Made by a program: the position numbers and the translations under genes. Of a stretch of 64,000 nt of DNA, positions 33,945 through 48,300 are shown piece after piece. Numbering within the stretch: the stretch's first letter is position 1; the number at the start of each line of letters is the position of its first letter. The stretch is from the NCBI GenBank assembly GCA_036362985.1, contig JAYGXS010000001.1:37678295-37742294 (forward strand), written 5' to 3'. Source of the stretch: Ligula intestinalis (taxonomy: Eukaryota > Platyhelminthes > Cestoda > Diphyllobothriidea > Diphyllobothriidae). Below the pieces are notes generated by a model. It saw only the letters and a list, made by a program, of their open reading frames with translations, searched no databases and had not been told where the DNA came from.

Positions 33945-35758
33945 GTTAGTTTAACCTCCCTGCAAAATAAAGGCTTAATTAATGCGTCCTGTACCGACGC
34001 ATCCACACTTTTAGGCTTTTTGCTCCCTTAGCACAGGATGCAGTTGTTGTGTCTTTTATGGTTTGCTTAACTTCAGACCGTAGAACTGTGCAGCGCCAAA
34101 CTTTAAAAGGTTCTGAACAGAGTTTGGATACCTTGTCAACTGAATAGCAAAAGAAAACTTGATCGTTGAGTGAAGTGGCAAACTACCTGTTTGATTTCAA
34201 TAAAGATTTGGAGTAAGAAGGTGTAGTTGTGGACATAAAATGACTCAAGTTTTCATGCTGAAAGACCGTTCGCTTTTTAGGCTTTTTTCATCGCACTTGT
34301 ACAATTACTTTCCTTTCCTTATCGTACAACTGCTTTGTAGGGAGAAAAGATGAAACCAAAAAAGGAGAAGTTACTTCAAATGGTCTCTTTCTGCTTTTCT
34401 CAATCGGTAATAGTACTGATTAAGAAGAAATAATCCAGACGAAGTAAAACATTTGTTACAGGGAAGGGGATTTAGTGTGAATATATAAAAGTAAAATCAA
34501 GCGTTACTATCAAAATTGAAGATGGCAGCTGCATTCTATGTTCAAACTTTTCCTTATAAATTGTACTTTGCAGGGTAAATTACAGGCAATAAATTTAAGT
34601 GATTTGTTGCTTTTGAATTCACTTCTGAACACCAAAAAATTCTGCGGTTATTTGAAATAAATGTAGACAAAATCAAAGTCTCATTTCTTACGAAATGGAA
34701 ATTTAATTAATTTTAATTTACAAATCCCACAACCGCTCATCTTTTCGCCTGTGGATGCAAACCAAAGATTCATTCTTGCTTTTCTTGTTTGATGGACTTT
34801 ATTGCCCAAATTTATTTCCGTTCTTAACTTGTGACTGTAGGCGCAAAAAGGTCTAGAGCCTGCGCCATTTGTTTCAGTTAATCACTGATTAATTAAATCC
34901 CTTCGAAAGGGTCACAGTTGTTTAGGAAGACATGTTGGCGTTAAGTGCGCTGCAAACATGGTGTCAAAATGGTGCGTACTTTTTTTTTTAAAATTTCAGT
35001 CGAATGCCGAAATTAGTTTTTTTAGAGTTTTCATTTCCTTGATGCAGAAGGGGAGTAGACAATAGCTGTTTTATTTACAAACCACTTGATAGTTGCATTT
35101 ATTTAAAATACAAATTTCTGTTCACCTTTAAAAACAGAGCAGACAAAACATGGACGATGGCAAAATGGCTAGATATTTAAATTAAATAAACAGGGAGTAG
35201 AGAACCTGTTTTTTAGCCCTTTGATTTAGCCACCCATCAGTCTTTCTGCAATCTAAGGATTCCAGAAAATTGAACTTAATTTTTATTTTATTGTTCCCTG
35301 CATTAGTCATATTCATTTCTTTATTTAAGAGTAATGACCAAGATCATCCTACCAACGCTGTTTGAAAAAAAAGCTGTAGTTTAATAATAAGTGAAGTTGA
35401 ACATCTCAATTGCACTCGATTACTTATGCTTCCTTCAAGGGGAATGCTGTTCAGTTTTTCATTCAATTAAGTGTTCATTATAGATAACGGCTTCAAACCT
35501 AAGCTAAGTTGTGGGTCATATTACATCCAAGGTCTTCTTTTTTACATATAATAGGGAAATTTGCAGGTTAATTCACAAGCCATCTATTTATAAACAGGCT
35601 GACAGAAGTATAAGAGGATTCATTTGCCACAGTATTTTTAGCACAAATAAGACTGTTTTCTTTTACCCATTTTTTCACTACCAGCCGGCATATACATTCG
35701 TTTAAGCCGATTTTAAATCCCTAGTGAATTCATGTCCTTTTGGTTTCGTCAACTGCAG
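33945..35758 (+). other. Intron 5 of the window (1.8 kb)
   Basis: AT-rich sequence; I see no exon, repeat family or RNA gene in it. Confidence 0.7.
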
Positions 35759-36024
35759 AGTGTAGAACGCTCAGACTCCGGAACATACACCTGCGTGGCA
35801 AGCAATATGTTTGGACAGTCAACAGCCAGCGGCAAAGTTTTGGTGAGGCGGCAAAGCAAAGTTACACAGGGGCCAGTCATCTCTGGCGCAAAATCACCGT
35901 TTAAGATGAGCAAAACTGGAAAGATAAACATCACATGGATAGACGCAGGCAGTGCAGTTTCTCTCACTTGTAGAGGAGAAACGGACGTAATGGAGTTTGA
36001 CTCACTGGCAATAAAGTGGACTCG
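35759..36024 (+). CDS. Neuroglian/L1CAM exon 6: Ig5 second half and Ig6 first half
   Basis: The acceptor is ttcgtcaactgcag and the donor is GTAAGA. The exon starts in phase 0 and ends with two bases of an Arg codon (residues 388-475). SVERSDSGTYTCVASN completes Ig5. The linker VTQGP is characteristic of the L1 Ig5-Ig6 boundary. Ig6 begins with a sequon (NIT), cysteine LTCRG (residue 458) and Trp IKWTR. The open frame extends upstream past the AG to 35732, but joining LLIS directly to SVERSDSG gives the canonical family spacing. Confidence 0.88.
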
Positions 36025-39000
36025 GTAAGAAAGTATAATGTCTGCTAGATTGTGAGTCTTTTTACAGTATTCAAACCCACGCTGAGCCTCTAAATTTGCA
36101 GCTTCATTCCATCCCCATTTTGTGAAAAAAACTTTTTTTAGTAATATTCGTGTAAACGGAGTCTTAAGAATTCCAGGTAACTAAGGATATGCATTTTTGA
36201 TGGTCCAGTCTACCCTGAAACGAACTTTTGAAGAGGGCATTTTATCCCTAGGGAGAGAGTGACAGTGTATGAAAGATTGTGTCTAATGCTAATGCTGAAC
36301 TTTATATTTTTAGAAAAACAAATGTTCGACCTACCACTTGAACTTTGCAGTGCTGGCCTAAAAGTCTCCTTTTAAATACCTATTATTCGACTTGCATATT
36401 TAAAAAATTAATTGCTCATTAAGAAAAAGGCACAAGAAAATTAAACTTAATTCAGCAATTAGACGTGAACACTTGATGGTATCCATGATCCAGAGCTACA
36501 ATCAATGCAAAGGACTCAACACACACAATAAAGTGGTCGTATGCACACATACCGTTTTAAAACGAAATCGCACATAGTACTATTTCTCCAAGCTATATAA
36601 AAACTGTAAATTATCTGTGATAGAAGCAAAGTCATGAGAGGATGCCTTACGATGAGCTGAAAAAATAAGCTCGAAGCATGCTATAGTTTATTACAAAAGG
36701 ATAAAATATATGAATTGACTTTATTTGTTCGGGTCAAGTGGAACCTAGTGTATTTCACAAGCAAGCAACTTTTACTTAAGGTTTAAGAAGACATACCAAG
36801 TGAATTTATAAATAAGCTCCCCAGTTTGCATATCAATGTTGCACTCGGTCAGTGCAATAGATCTTTTCCGATATTTGTTAAAGCACTTTCCATCATAAAA
36901 TGCCGCATACAGTGCGAAAGTTAATGGCTCTCTAAAGCGTAGTATGGATCAAGAAACGTTTGCCTGCTTCTGGGTTATTAGTAGCATAATAACTTATTTC
37001 CTGTGCATTCCCTTGGTTGTGTGTACTCTAGCATAACGTTTGATAAAAGCGTTTATTAGCTACTGAGGCAACAGGACGGGATTGATCAAGACTTCAACCA
37101 CTGCAGCGCGGGTGAGGCACCGACGTGCCACAAAATATGCTTTATCCACTAAATACCCTTTATCATGAAACATACGCAGAGTTATAAAATTGATTTTCTT
37201 AAAAGCTTATCTCAATATATTTCGGTCATGCGGTCTTATTAGGTCTTTTTATTGCACTTCTTTGTGATTGCTTGCAGAAGTCATATTCTCTACGAAATGT
37301 CAACTTAAATAGTATGCATTTGTTTGGTTTGATTTCAAATTCCGTTTAACTTGGAATAGAAATCTTAAAATCTATGCAAAAGTATTATTGTCTGTACTCG
37401 TTTGGTAAGAAAGCTTTCCTTCGCCAAATTTTATGCTTAAAAGTAAACCAACCTTCGCATTTTTTAAAAACTTACAACTTTTCAAATAATTTCTTATCCA
37501 ACGATCCTAAATTCAAGGTTTTCAACCCACATGATATGTGCATTCTGTTTCAGAAAATTTCACATTTTTTGCGTCCTGATTGAACTGTCGCGTAGTATAC
37601 GCAGGGTTTTGCAAATTATAAGAATCACACCTTGTATTTTATAGGTGGCTTTTGAAAATGATTAAACACGGTGTATTATAAATATATATTAATGGCCATA
37701 AAAAAACATCATTTGCTATTTTTATAATCTAAGTGTACTTTTTTTCAAGTGAAATATTTGGATTGGACATAATTTGCTGTCAACCAGGCAAACATTGATA
37801 TTTTTGTACATGCTTTCTACGATAAATAATTTAATTTTTATTGTCAATATATATAAGGAAAACGATTAATGCAGATGAAGCAGCTGTTATTTTTCAAATA
37901 TATATTTTGCAAACGACCCCAAAGAAGCTCGGCAAAAAGCCGGTATTCCGAAGTGTATGAAATATGATAAGAGTAGCCTTTATGGAAATCAGAATCTAGG
38001 TTTAGACTTTACTAGATATGGTATCTTCTCTATTTATGAAGATATATAATTTTTTTATCTGGGCAATATGCTTCTTCAAAAAAATTAAAATGACCCATTT
38101 GGACTGTTTTCATATAAAGAATAGTCAGCATTTTCTGTTCAAAAGAACCACAACTTGTCTATACACATATTTATAAATCCTTAAATAGGGATATTAATGC
38201 ACATCAACATTTCAGGACCTAGGTGGAAATGATAAATGACCCATATCTGTCTAAAAAGTTTATGGAACAACAATAAAGAGCAACCATTTATTCCGAATTT
38301 ACGTGTTCTTGTACGCCTATTATTCGAAAGTAATTTTTGAACAAAAAAGGCCGAAATGTCTCTTTGTGTCCTAATTGTTAATGTGAAAGACAAGACTGAC
38401 GCCACGTTTTTTAATAAAAATCAGAGGTATTTTTTGGGCCATTTTTGCCGGAAATCCAAAGTTTTATGATCATGCTCATCTTTTTATTTTAATATTTTGT
38501 CGTGTCACTCAGGGCTCTTCATAATAATTTGAACTTTAACCTATTTTTCCGGTCGTCCTTTCTCTCGTCAAGACTAGAACACTAGCAGATTGCTTAAGCT
38601 TACAACTCTGAATTGATATGTTGCAAATTTTGCAAGATTGGATACAACTTTATATACTTAACCTATTTTACCGTGCAACATACTTATACATGTTTATTAG
38701 GATAAAACAACGTTCTAAGCTCCAACAATGATGAGCTCTGTGCACATCATGTTAAATATTGTAAGAATTGTAACGAAACTGACCTACTGAACTGAAAAAA
38801 TGCATGCTCTTTAATTATGGAATGCTACAATACTATTTCTATAAATCATGACCTTTGGCTCGAGATATATATTTTTCCCTTTTTCAAAATTTACAGGCAT
38901 TTTTTCGTTAGGAATCGAGAGAATTAAAAACACTCTGGGAAATCTACTTTCCTCAACAGTAGTGAAATGGGCTGAAAAATTGTCCTTTTCCAAGAGTGGA

Positions 39001-42000
39001 GCGAAATGTTGCCAAGAAGAGTCTTCTAAGGACCGCAGATAGCCAATTTCGTCAAAAACGGAGAAAATGGCATGGGAAACGAGTTGTCACTAGGTTTTTT
39101 GAAAACAGAGGCTGAATAACGGGAAATATTACGGCACCCTGAGCAATCAGATGAAGATTTTCAAGACCGTACGACTAAATGTTTCTATAAGTTTATCGTT
39201 ACTTGCATCGGAGAATGGCGGTGTACTGATTCATGGCAAAAATAACATTTATGTAGGAAACTGACTTCACGAAAATCAAACCAGGAAAGTCCATTCTTGC
39301 CCATAAATAAACATTCAGTCAAACGCCAACTTCTTCGATATACAAAATATTTCCTAATTGGACAATCACCAGCTGGAAAGTGTAGTCTAACGTTAATGGT
39401 ATTTAACCTAGATAAAAACAGAATTTCTTAAACCCAAAACGTCATTAAAAATAACTCTAAAGAGGGAGTATGGAAACCTGCCTGGAAAATGTAAATTTAT
39501 GCAGAAACCAATGACTAACAGTAGCGAAATTTCAGGGTTGTGATTAAATGGAAACTTGCAAACTAAAGGCATTCAGACTACATGCAATCTTATGCTATGG
39601 TGTCAGTACAAGAATGACTAGCTGTTCAGTTGAAGTATGCAGATAAGGAAGAAGACGTGTTGAGCACCGGATCCTTATCCATGCGGTTACCTGGAACGCA
39701 AACGTTTTCATTAATTCGGGAAAAAATGTTCGAAGTGAATAAGCATGTTGTAGGCCACTAAACACGATTTCATAGCTTACAGTTCTAAACGCTTACAGGC
39801 CTAACAATGGCCTCGGCATCTAGTCTGTTTAGCAATAAAAAAAACGTTGACGTACTTCTTACTATCGTGAGTTTTGTTCTTAATATTATGTCAGTGGCTC
39901 AAATACTTGTTTGTGGATGACAAAGCCTGTTTACACAGTGCCAATGCAAACTTAGGATGAATAGACATGATTAATTTGAAAGATTGCTCACACTTGGTCT
40001 GAGGTCATCATTTGTGTTGACACGGGAGGCCTTCTGGTACAGGCTATCACCACACTCACTAACGCCAAGGTTGTTTATGGCTGTTTTTTATGCTCCATGC
40101 CGTGCTTCTAAGAGAGTGAATGGGAGCATTCGTGAAAGCCTATAGCACGAACATGTAAACTTATGGAAGGAAAGGTCACTGATCTACCCAGGAAAGGAGG
40201 CAGAAGGGATGGTTTTCATGCACGCTTATTGCGGGGTTGTCAATGCACAAGCAGTCGCGTTAGTTCTGTTCCTGATTTATATGGCACAACCGAAGCTTGG
40301 ATCTTGTTTCTGAAAATACAAGGCATCATAAAATTGGGTTCCTGAATTACTTTGAATATTCCCAAAATCATACGACAACCCATACACTTTTAGCTCAGTA
40401 CCAAGCTATTTTGCCAGAAGCTTTCCATGATTATCTACCTATGCTTCGATTTTAGAGTATATGAGCATTCGGAACCATGTTTTTATTCAATGATGACGTT
40501 ATATAACCCAACAATAACCACTAAAGAGCATTTTTTGTCATGTTAGACTGCTGCTCACTAATCTGCATTTATCGCGATGAACAGAAGGCCGCACTGTTTC
40601 TGTTATTTAACTTATATTTTTGCAACTTGTGTATGTGCATTATTTGAGATGTGAATAAGCAGTCATGTCGATGGAACTACGCAGCTAAATACTTTGAGCA
40701 AAAGAAGATTACGTTGTATTAGATTACGACGGATACATGCATGCAGGTTAGCATTGAACAAAGCTTATTTTGGTAGGTAAGTAAGGAAGCAAGAGCAAAA
40801 TAAAGAGTTGATTCCCGTGATCTTTAAAATACAATGATTTTCCTCATTTTCTGCTCAACGTTTCAAACATTCGTTTCCAAACGCATGCGTTGTTTACAAG
40901 TGAAACCTTCAGAAAATTTTAAAGATCTGATTATTGAGAACAGAAGGCGGAACTGTGTTACGAATCAAGAAGGCATTAAGAAATCAGGGTAGATGTGTTA
41001 AAACTTTACAACTCTTAGTACTACTTTTCATTATACCTAGGACTGCTTTTATCTGTGTGGAAAAATTCTCCCTGAGGATTTCATAATAATAATAGTCTTG
41101 TGTAATTTAGAGTTTGCAAGAAAGCAGTTTACGCTTGTTGATAGGCATAAATTTGGAAACTAAATTTAGGCTTAAACGGAAGATTTTTAGTTAAAGCTTC
41201 TTCCAATATTTTGCGAATTTACCTTTAATAAGAAAAAAAAGTATATTTAAAAGTTTTCAGTCTTGAACGTACCATCAAATTGAATCCGAACATTCAGATT
41301 AAGTTAATAAAAATCACTGCATTAAATACAACTGTCAGTAAATCAACATTATGGAAACGGACATGTCTTCATAATTATGTTAGTGTGCGCTGTCAATTGA
41401 ATTATTAGCTAATTCTTTCTGGTTTGCTTTAATTTCCTCGTTTCCTCGTGCTATCTGCTGACTATTGCACATACAATCTGCACAAAATTAAAAAAACATT
41501 GGTACCATCGAAGATATTTTCTCTTTGGTATATTTCGAAAGTGTCATTTTGTAAATGAAAGACGTAAATAACAAAAATACTGCAAAAATAATAAGAAGAA
41601 TTTGTCAAGTAGTAGATTAATTTTGGTGAAAAAATCTATAAGAATTATATATCAAAAGATAAGAGACCTAAATGCAAACGTTTGTCATTTATTAAGACTG
41701 GTGTACCATAAAAAGAGAGCTGGACCATGCTAAATTACACTTATATTTAAAAAAAACCATCCCATTGTAATATTAATGTACTTTGACTTTTGATAAACAT
41801 ATAATAATATAAAAATTTAAAAGGTCGTCAATTATAGCAAAAGAATATAAATACAGTCGTGTTGATTCCAATGCACTTGCCATTTATGCAGTTAATAATA
41901 AATATTACATAGAGAAGCCGACAGTCCTGAACCCAAAAAAAGAAAATACGGAACATCTATAGTAAGCATTAAGATGCTGACTGTGAATTTATCGACAGGT

Positions 42001-42108
42001 GACCGCAAAGATTTTAGGCATTTTAAAACTCCTTACAGATTGATAAGAAAAAAATATGATGTTTTCAATTTCCTAAAACAAATAACATTGTGTTTTTGTT
42101 GGTTGTAG
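36025..42108 (+). other. Intron 6 of the window (6.1 kb)
   Basis: Strongly AT-rich. The only recognised content is a foldback-family fragment at 39640-39735. It splits the Ig6 domain between its first and second cysteine, as introns commonly do in L1-family genes. Confidence 0.7.
39640..39735. mobile_element. Fragment of the 47044 foldback family
   Basis: gataaggaagaagacgtgttgagcaccgg is followed immediately by ccttatccatgcggttacctggaa. Both pieces correspond to the terminal sequence of the 47044-48037 element and the 63125 fragment, here joined head to head in a short palindromic arrangement. Confidence 0.6.
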
Positions 42109-42359
42109 GCACAGAATAAACGCAAATTGCATGGCTGTGCTACGACTGCAATCAGATATGCTATATGATGGAAGGTTTTGTGAGACAGATGGCCCTCCGG
42201 TGGAAATATTGGAGACGTCAAGAAGAAAGCTGGGTCAAAATGCAATCGAATCCTCGATTACCTTGCAAAATGTGCAGCCACATGACACTGGGTACTATCG
42301 TTGTTCTGCCTTCAATAAGCTCGATAACGATTCCGCGACAGTAGTGGTCATCGTACAAG
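42109..42359 (+). CDS. Neuroglian/L1CAM exon 7: Ig6 second half
   Basis: The acceptor is tttttgttggttgtag and the donor is GTAATA. One base completes the Arg codon from exon 6, and one base (G) is left for exon 8 (residues 477-559). The end, SSITLQNVQPHDTGYYRCSAFN, is a clear E-F strand with the second Ig6 cysteine (residue 541). Between the two domain cysteines there are about 83 residues, roughly 30 more than usual. The extra stretch contains two additional cysteines (residues 483 and 500) that could bridge a lineage-specific loop. Confidence 0.87.
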
Positions 42360-45300
42360 GTAATATTACTGATTGCTTTTTTGGAAGTTTATGAAATTTT
42401 TTTCGAAGTTGAATGGCTTTTAAAGAACCCGCATTGCATGCTTATAAAACAGGCGATTACTGAACAAAATGCATGTCCTGTTAAATATGCTGCATTCTTA
42501 AACTCGCAAGCTCATATTCAGATTTTAAAAAGATGAAAGGTCCGGTAAGAGAAAGAAACTATTCTTCTCTACTCAGACTTTGCGCGCAGACGTCCTGAGA
42601 AGCAATGATAGGTCGACTATCTACTGGATAGAAAACCACACCGATCGCAGACACAGGCCTCAGATGCTGCATAAAATCAGAAGAGGAGTAACATGAAACT
42701 CCTCTAGAGGCCATGACTGGTCAAAGGATTCAGCCGGGCGACAGAGAAACCCGGTTTTAACCATTCACTCAGAACGGTTTCCTAAACAGCGCTTACTCAG
42801 CAAGACCACTCACTGAAGACTAAGGTACTCAACTCCAGTAAATTAAACGCCTTATTTCAGACTTAAAATAGCCCTGGAGCTTCCAGCTGAATTAAACATA
42901 GTCCACGCTTTCATGTGTCACTGTGATAAAATGCTTCCAAGTAATTGCTTGTTTCTGCTGCAAGTCAGAATGGATCCGAATTCGTGCAACACGCTGAAAT
43001 TTGCGAAAAATTGATGATCACTTGCAAAACGGCAAGCGGTAAAGTTGTAGTGCTGATAATTGTGTAGCCTGGTCTTAATTAATTTATTAACGATAGGATA
43101 TTGGCTTTTAAATGAGCTCTCTTTGGACAACTGAAAAAGTATAAACTGTAAAAAATGGCTGCTTAATTTTGACTGCCATTAAAAATTCAAATATATCTTA
43201 TAGAAAACACAAACAGTATTTCCTGTAATTGTCAGGGAGGGAATTACGCATTTTTAAGTTTTATACTTTAAAAAAAGGATTATTTCGGGTTTAAAAATTC
43301 TAACCATGATATCTTTTACAATTATGTAGTGTTCATTCACAGTGCATCATATTCGTCAATTTATTAATGCTGCCTATAAAAATGTACACATGACCCATAT
43401 ATATTGCAACATTTTATGAAACTAAGCGATTTCTTCCTCAAACCGTAGGCGAAAACTTATCATTCCTTAAACAGGAGGCACACAGCGCGCAGTTCGTAAA
43501 CCTTGAATTTTAATGTAGCAGTCGGTCGGATTCAAAATTATTCGGCAGTGTATAAACGTTTTGCAAAACTTGAAAACTATTTTTTTAAGCTTAGGCTTTT
43601 TAAAAAAAGTGCTTGTAGCTAACAAACGGGTATGAGAAAGATTTTTTGGGCATATTTTCCCTAGAATATACTTGAATGTATAAAGGCAGTAAAAATCAAT
43701 AATAAAATGCATCCTTTAAGTAGCATTTTTTTGCGTTACATTCGTTTTGATAGCGGTCGGAAATAATTTTCCTACAAAGCCGGCATCTTATCGTGAATGT
43801 TATGACTTACAATAGACTATGCGATAAGCAGTATTAGAATCTTTCTCAATGCCGATTAGAAGTGAATATCAATCTTTTCCAAATGTCAGCATGTTGCATG
43901 AATTTGGAGCCATACTTTACTTTGTTATCATGTTTGCAAAAATGGAGTAAATGAGACACTCTTGTTGAATATTTTGGTACTAACAGACCTTAAAACCATA
44001 TTTTCTTAACATCGTTATGAATAAATATGAGTGAAAGTTTAAATCACCTACGATTAATATTGCATTTATCGCAGAAGGCTCAATGGTTTGAGATGTTTTC
44101 GATCATATAGGACGGCAAATTTTACTCCATAGGCTTAAAAACCGATTTAAATATCTTCCAATTTTAGCGACATTGATCACTTTAGTTATTACTAAAACTT
44201 AACCGGAGATATTGAAATGAACTGCCAGTTTCCTTTGGATGCTACCTTCGTTATTAAAAGTTTATTTCTAGACTGATTTTCGAAAAGAATGTTGCTTCAC
44301 ACTATTTTATCAACTCCTCAATCTTATATCGCGGGATGTTCTGCTTTAAAAACATACTTCAGAATGCCGCTTTAAATTTTTTATAATTGTATCAATTAGC
44401 ATCAATATCAAACGAAACTCACTGCTGATTAATAATTGAACAATAAAAAGGTAAGTAGGAGGAAACGTTCTTTGAAATAAAGTTCAAAATGATTAAAGGA
44501 AAGGATCCGCGTTATCCTACTCACGTCGGACAGTTTCAAACCTTCCATCATCCATTTTAACCAACTTATTTGTGTCGCCCAATAGGGATTTAAGGCAAAT
44601 TTAAATCCAACAAACATACCCCTGGTAAAAATAAACGCAAAAGAATATATTTCTTTGAACTGAAACTGATAATGAGTTCGTTATCCAGCAGTCCTTTCAA
44701 ATCCGTCACAGCCTCAGGGCGATAAGAACTTACAACGTTGGAATAGATCAACAAATGCAAAAAGAAGATTTGACCTTAAATTTCTGACGTCAAGATAGTG
44801 CTTCAAACCTTAAAGTAAACAACTGGTAGCTTACGGCTCGGATTAGCTTCCAGTAATCGGGGCTAATTTAACATCAACATTTAAGTTGTTGCTAATGTAA
44901 AGTTGCTGTAAAAACTGTAAAAGAAACAGCTTGGTTGTAGTTGTTTTAAAATAGACGAATTAAACAAATTTTATTTTTTAAGAGTTCAAATTTAGGTAGA
45001 GGCCAAATACATTTTGGGTAAACGACGAAGGAATGCTTTTGCTGATTTTTTTAACGTTCATATGAAAAAAGTGCATTTTTTATCGCAAATGTAGACGCTC
45101 AATCCATTTCCACACACGAAGTGTCCAAATGCGGCATCGTATTATAAAACCATGTGATATGTAAGAGTGGCTACATATCATTATACTTAATGGAAAATGT
45201 CTAACAGAATTTCGGGTGATCTACCGTGGAACTAAGCTGATCCATTTTTTTTGGTTTGCTACGTAAACATTTCGTCAAATGTCTAGCTAATTCAAGAAGA

Positions 45301-48300
45301 TCCTATAGTCCTATATCTTCTCATCTTAAGATCACTGTAGATGGAATGCTTGTTTCCTTGGTTAAATAAGGACGCCAAACATTGTAAGCCTAGAGGGCAT
45401 TGGTATGGGTTTTAGCGGAATCAACATCTGGAATCTACTTCTCTGATGTGACATTCACTACCTGTGAGCTCCCCGCAGCCGATAAAGAAGGGTTTCTAAG
45501 CTTCAAACGTATAGTAAGTTTGCCCTATTTCAGGTGCAAGTTGGCAGTTAGGACCTACCCTATGAGCCGGCAAGATTTGTCCTTGTTAATGGTAACCCCC
45601 AACGCATTGTGGACATATTTTTTTGGTTTCATTTAGCAGCTTCGTATCCTGCGCTTGCACCACATGGCGACGCGTTTTGGCTTGTGGCCAATTACTTATG
45701 TCCACCCTGGCAGATTTAACAACCTAAAAACCATCTTTGGAACGATGTTGATGGAACGTGTGCTTTCTAAAAATCGCACTGCTGCTTATTTAGCTGTTCT
45801 TCATTTAATCGCAGTTGGCTGCGGCATGCCTTTACCCTAATAAACAAAAGAAGGTATTGTCTTCCAGTTTTTGTACTTGCAATCTTGAGAAAATATATTT
45901 GGGTCTCAGAATAGGGTTTGAACGTAGTTGCACGTGTTGGAAGAGGCCGATTCTTAGTAAAGTGTAGTTAATGCCTGATTTTTGTGGGTTTTTTGAATAC
46001 TGTCGTTTTGGCCAACAAACTGTAACAACCACACTATAGCTTATATCTAACTCTATTCGAATTCAATTTATTATTACATGTCAGACAACAGTTAACAAAA
46101 TCGGCCCAAATATACTCGAAAATCAAATATTCTGGTTTTTGATTATAGTTTACAATTGCTTCAGACTATTTGAAGTTATCTCTTGAATGAAATCGCATGT
46201 TCAGAATGGCTTGGTTGTAGAACATGCGGTACCGTATACAATGACTGCTCGAGGGTTCTGTTACGCGCTAAGATGGGTGTTAGAATGGTTTCGAGAATTA
46301 TACACTGCCTGAAAATGCCAATCTCATGATGGCCTAGATACTAACCCTTTAGGACAAGCTCATATGTGGAAGTTTGAGCTGCTGATTGAACTCCAATAGG
46401 TGTGCGCATATGCTGCTTCACCGTTTGCTGTCGAGTACGCACTAATGAATTGCATTTGGGGTACTTTATTTCTAAGAAGAATATGCAGCCTTTTCATATC
46501 TTCCTCTTTCAAGGTCATAAATTTGGAATTGCAAGAAAACATTGAGGCAACTAGAAGTAGCCATAGGTTCTGTGTATGACAGGACTGAACCTAAGCCCGT
46601 TCCCGTAAAACACACACTGTCTGTATACACACCTCTGAAGACTCACGTCAGAGTCAAAGTGCGGAAGACTCTTTGCAGAACAAGTTTTAACCCAAAAAAC
46701 GGCGGCTTCCTCCATCAATTTTTTTATCTATCAGGGCAACAACTTTGTAGCTTCGCAATACTTTTGAAGCGAGTCAGATTTAACCCACATTATTACTCCA
46801 AATACTGGCAAAATATAATCTTTAAAGGCATAATAGGGGCTTTAAAGCCATTTTCCATTTAACTTATGGTACTAAACTATAAACTGAGCTACAAGAAAAA
46901 AGCTCATACACGTGTTTTGAAGATGTTTCTGCTGCTACACTACAATACAGCAACGAGAGGTATGACCTCAAGTGAATAATCAATGGAATAAGTTCAGATA
47001 TTGTTAAGTGCCTAAAATTTAGGTAAGTTACTGGGACATTACTCCCAAATAAATGAAAAGGATCGCGTTTCAGGTATCTGCATGGATCAGGAAGAAGACT
47101 TGTCGAGCACCATAGGAATAAATTTATTGTCCTGAGTTTTCGAAATCTTGCAGGAATCCCTCTTCAGAGGTGAGAAGTAGCAACAAAACAAGGGTAATTA
47201 TAATGGTCATAGGCCAATCAACTGTCAGAAATAATCAAGTGGTCAGCTATCAAAATAGATGGGGAGGGGGGGCAATAACCTCTTAGTGGAGTCGGGGGGC
47301 AACTATAGTGGTGTACACTAATTAGCTGTCCGTGGAGCAGGGGGCCATGAACATCAATTAGTGTGACACCTTGTCACCCGTCACAGGGTCCTGGTAACCG
47401 TGGCTCCTCTCCATGAGCACAAATGGGCAGCTAAGAGACCAGACCCAAATTCTCAACTTGCAGCACACGTCGCGGAGACTGGCCATAACTTCGATCTCCA
47501 TTGAGCAACCATCGTAGGCTGAGGAAACGCAAAAGCGGAAAAGCTGATGCTTGAGGCATGGTACTCAGATGCCAAGTCCATCAAAAGGCATCTTCACCTC
47601 CCCCGCGGCCTCCAAAGTCTTGCGCCATTATGAGAGCGAAGGACGAAACAGGACCAAACCGAACGAAGGAAACCCCACAACGGGCCAGGCAGAAGAGGAT
47701 CCAGGGTTACCAGGATCCTTGGACGGGTAACAAGGCGTCACACTTATTGCTGTTCATGACCCCCTGCTCCACGGACAGCTAATTAGTGAACACCACTATA
47801 ATTGCCCCCTGACTCCACTGAGAGCTAATTACCCCTATCCTCCTTATCGCTTTTGATAGCTGTTTCTAACGCCCTGACAACGTGATTATTGCTGAAAGAA
47901 GATCGGCCTGTAACAACTATAATTACCATGTTTTGTTGCTACTTCTCACCTCTGAATATGGACTTCTGCAAGAGTTAGAAAGCTCAGGACATTAAATTTA
48001 TTGCTATGGTGCTCGACAGGTCTTCTTTCTTATCCACGGGACATTACTTTTCATGGCCAGACCCGAAATGTAAATAAAAATTAGTGTCTGAGATACCCAT
48101 TCTCCGTGATACCCATTCTACAAACAATTATTATTACAAGTCCTGGTAAAAGATTAGCAATTCTCACACGCATCCCGATAGATATTTCGACTTTTAAACG
48201 GTAGCTTTTTGATTTCCGCTGAAATTTATTTGAGCCGGAGTCTGCGCTTAAAGACCCTTGAGTATACTCATCTACTCTGATTTACAGAATAAGTTCTAAA

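Noticed and set aside
45400..45840. Two adjacent plus-strand open frames in intron 7
   Set aside because: They have no recognised domain or clear splice sites and are not in phase with flanking exons.
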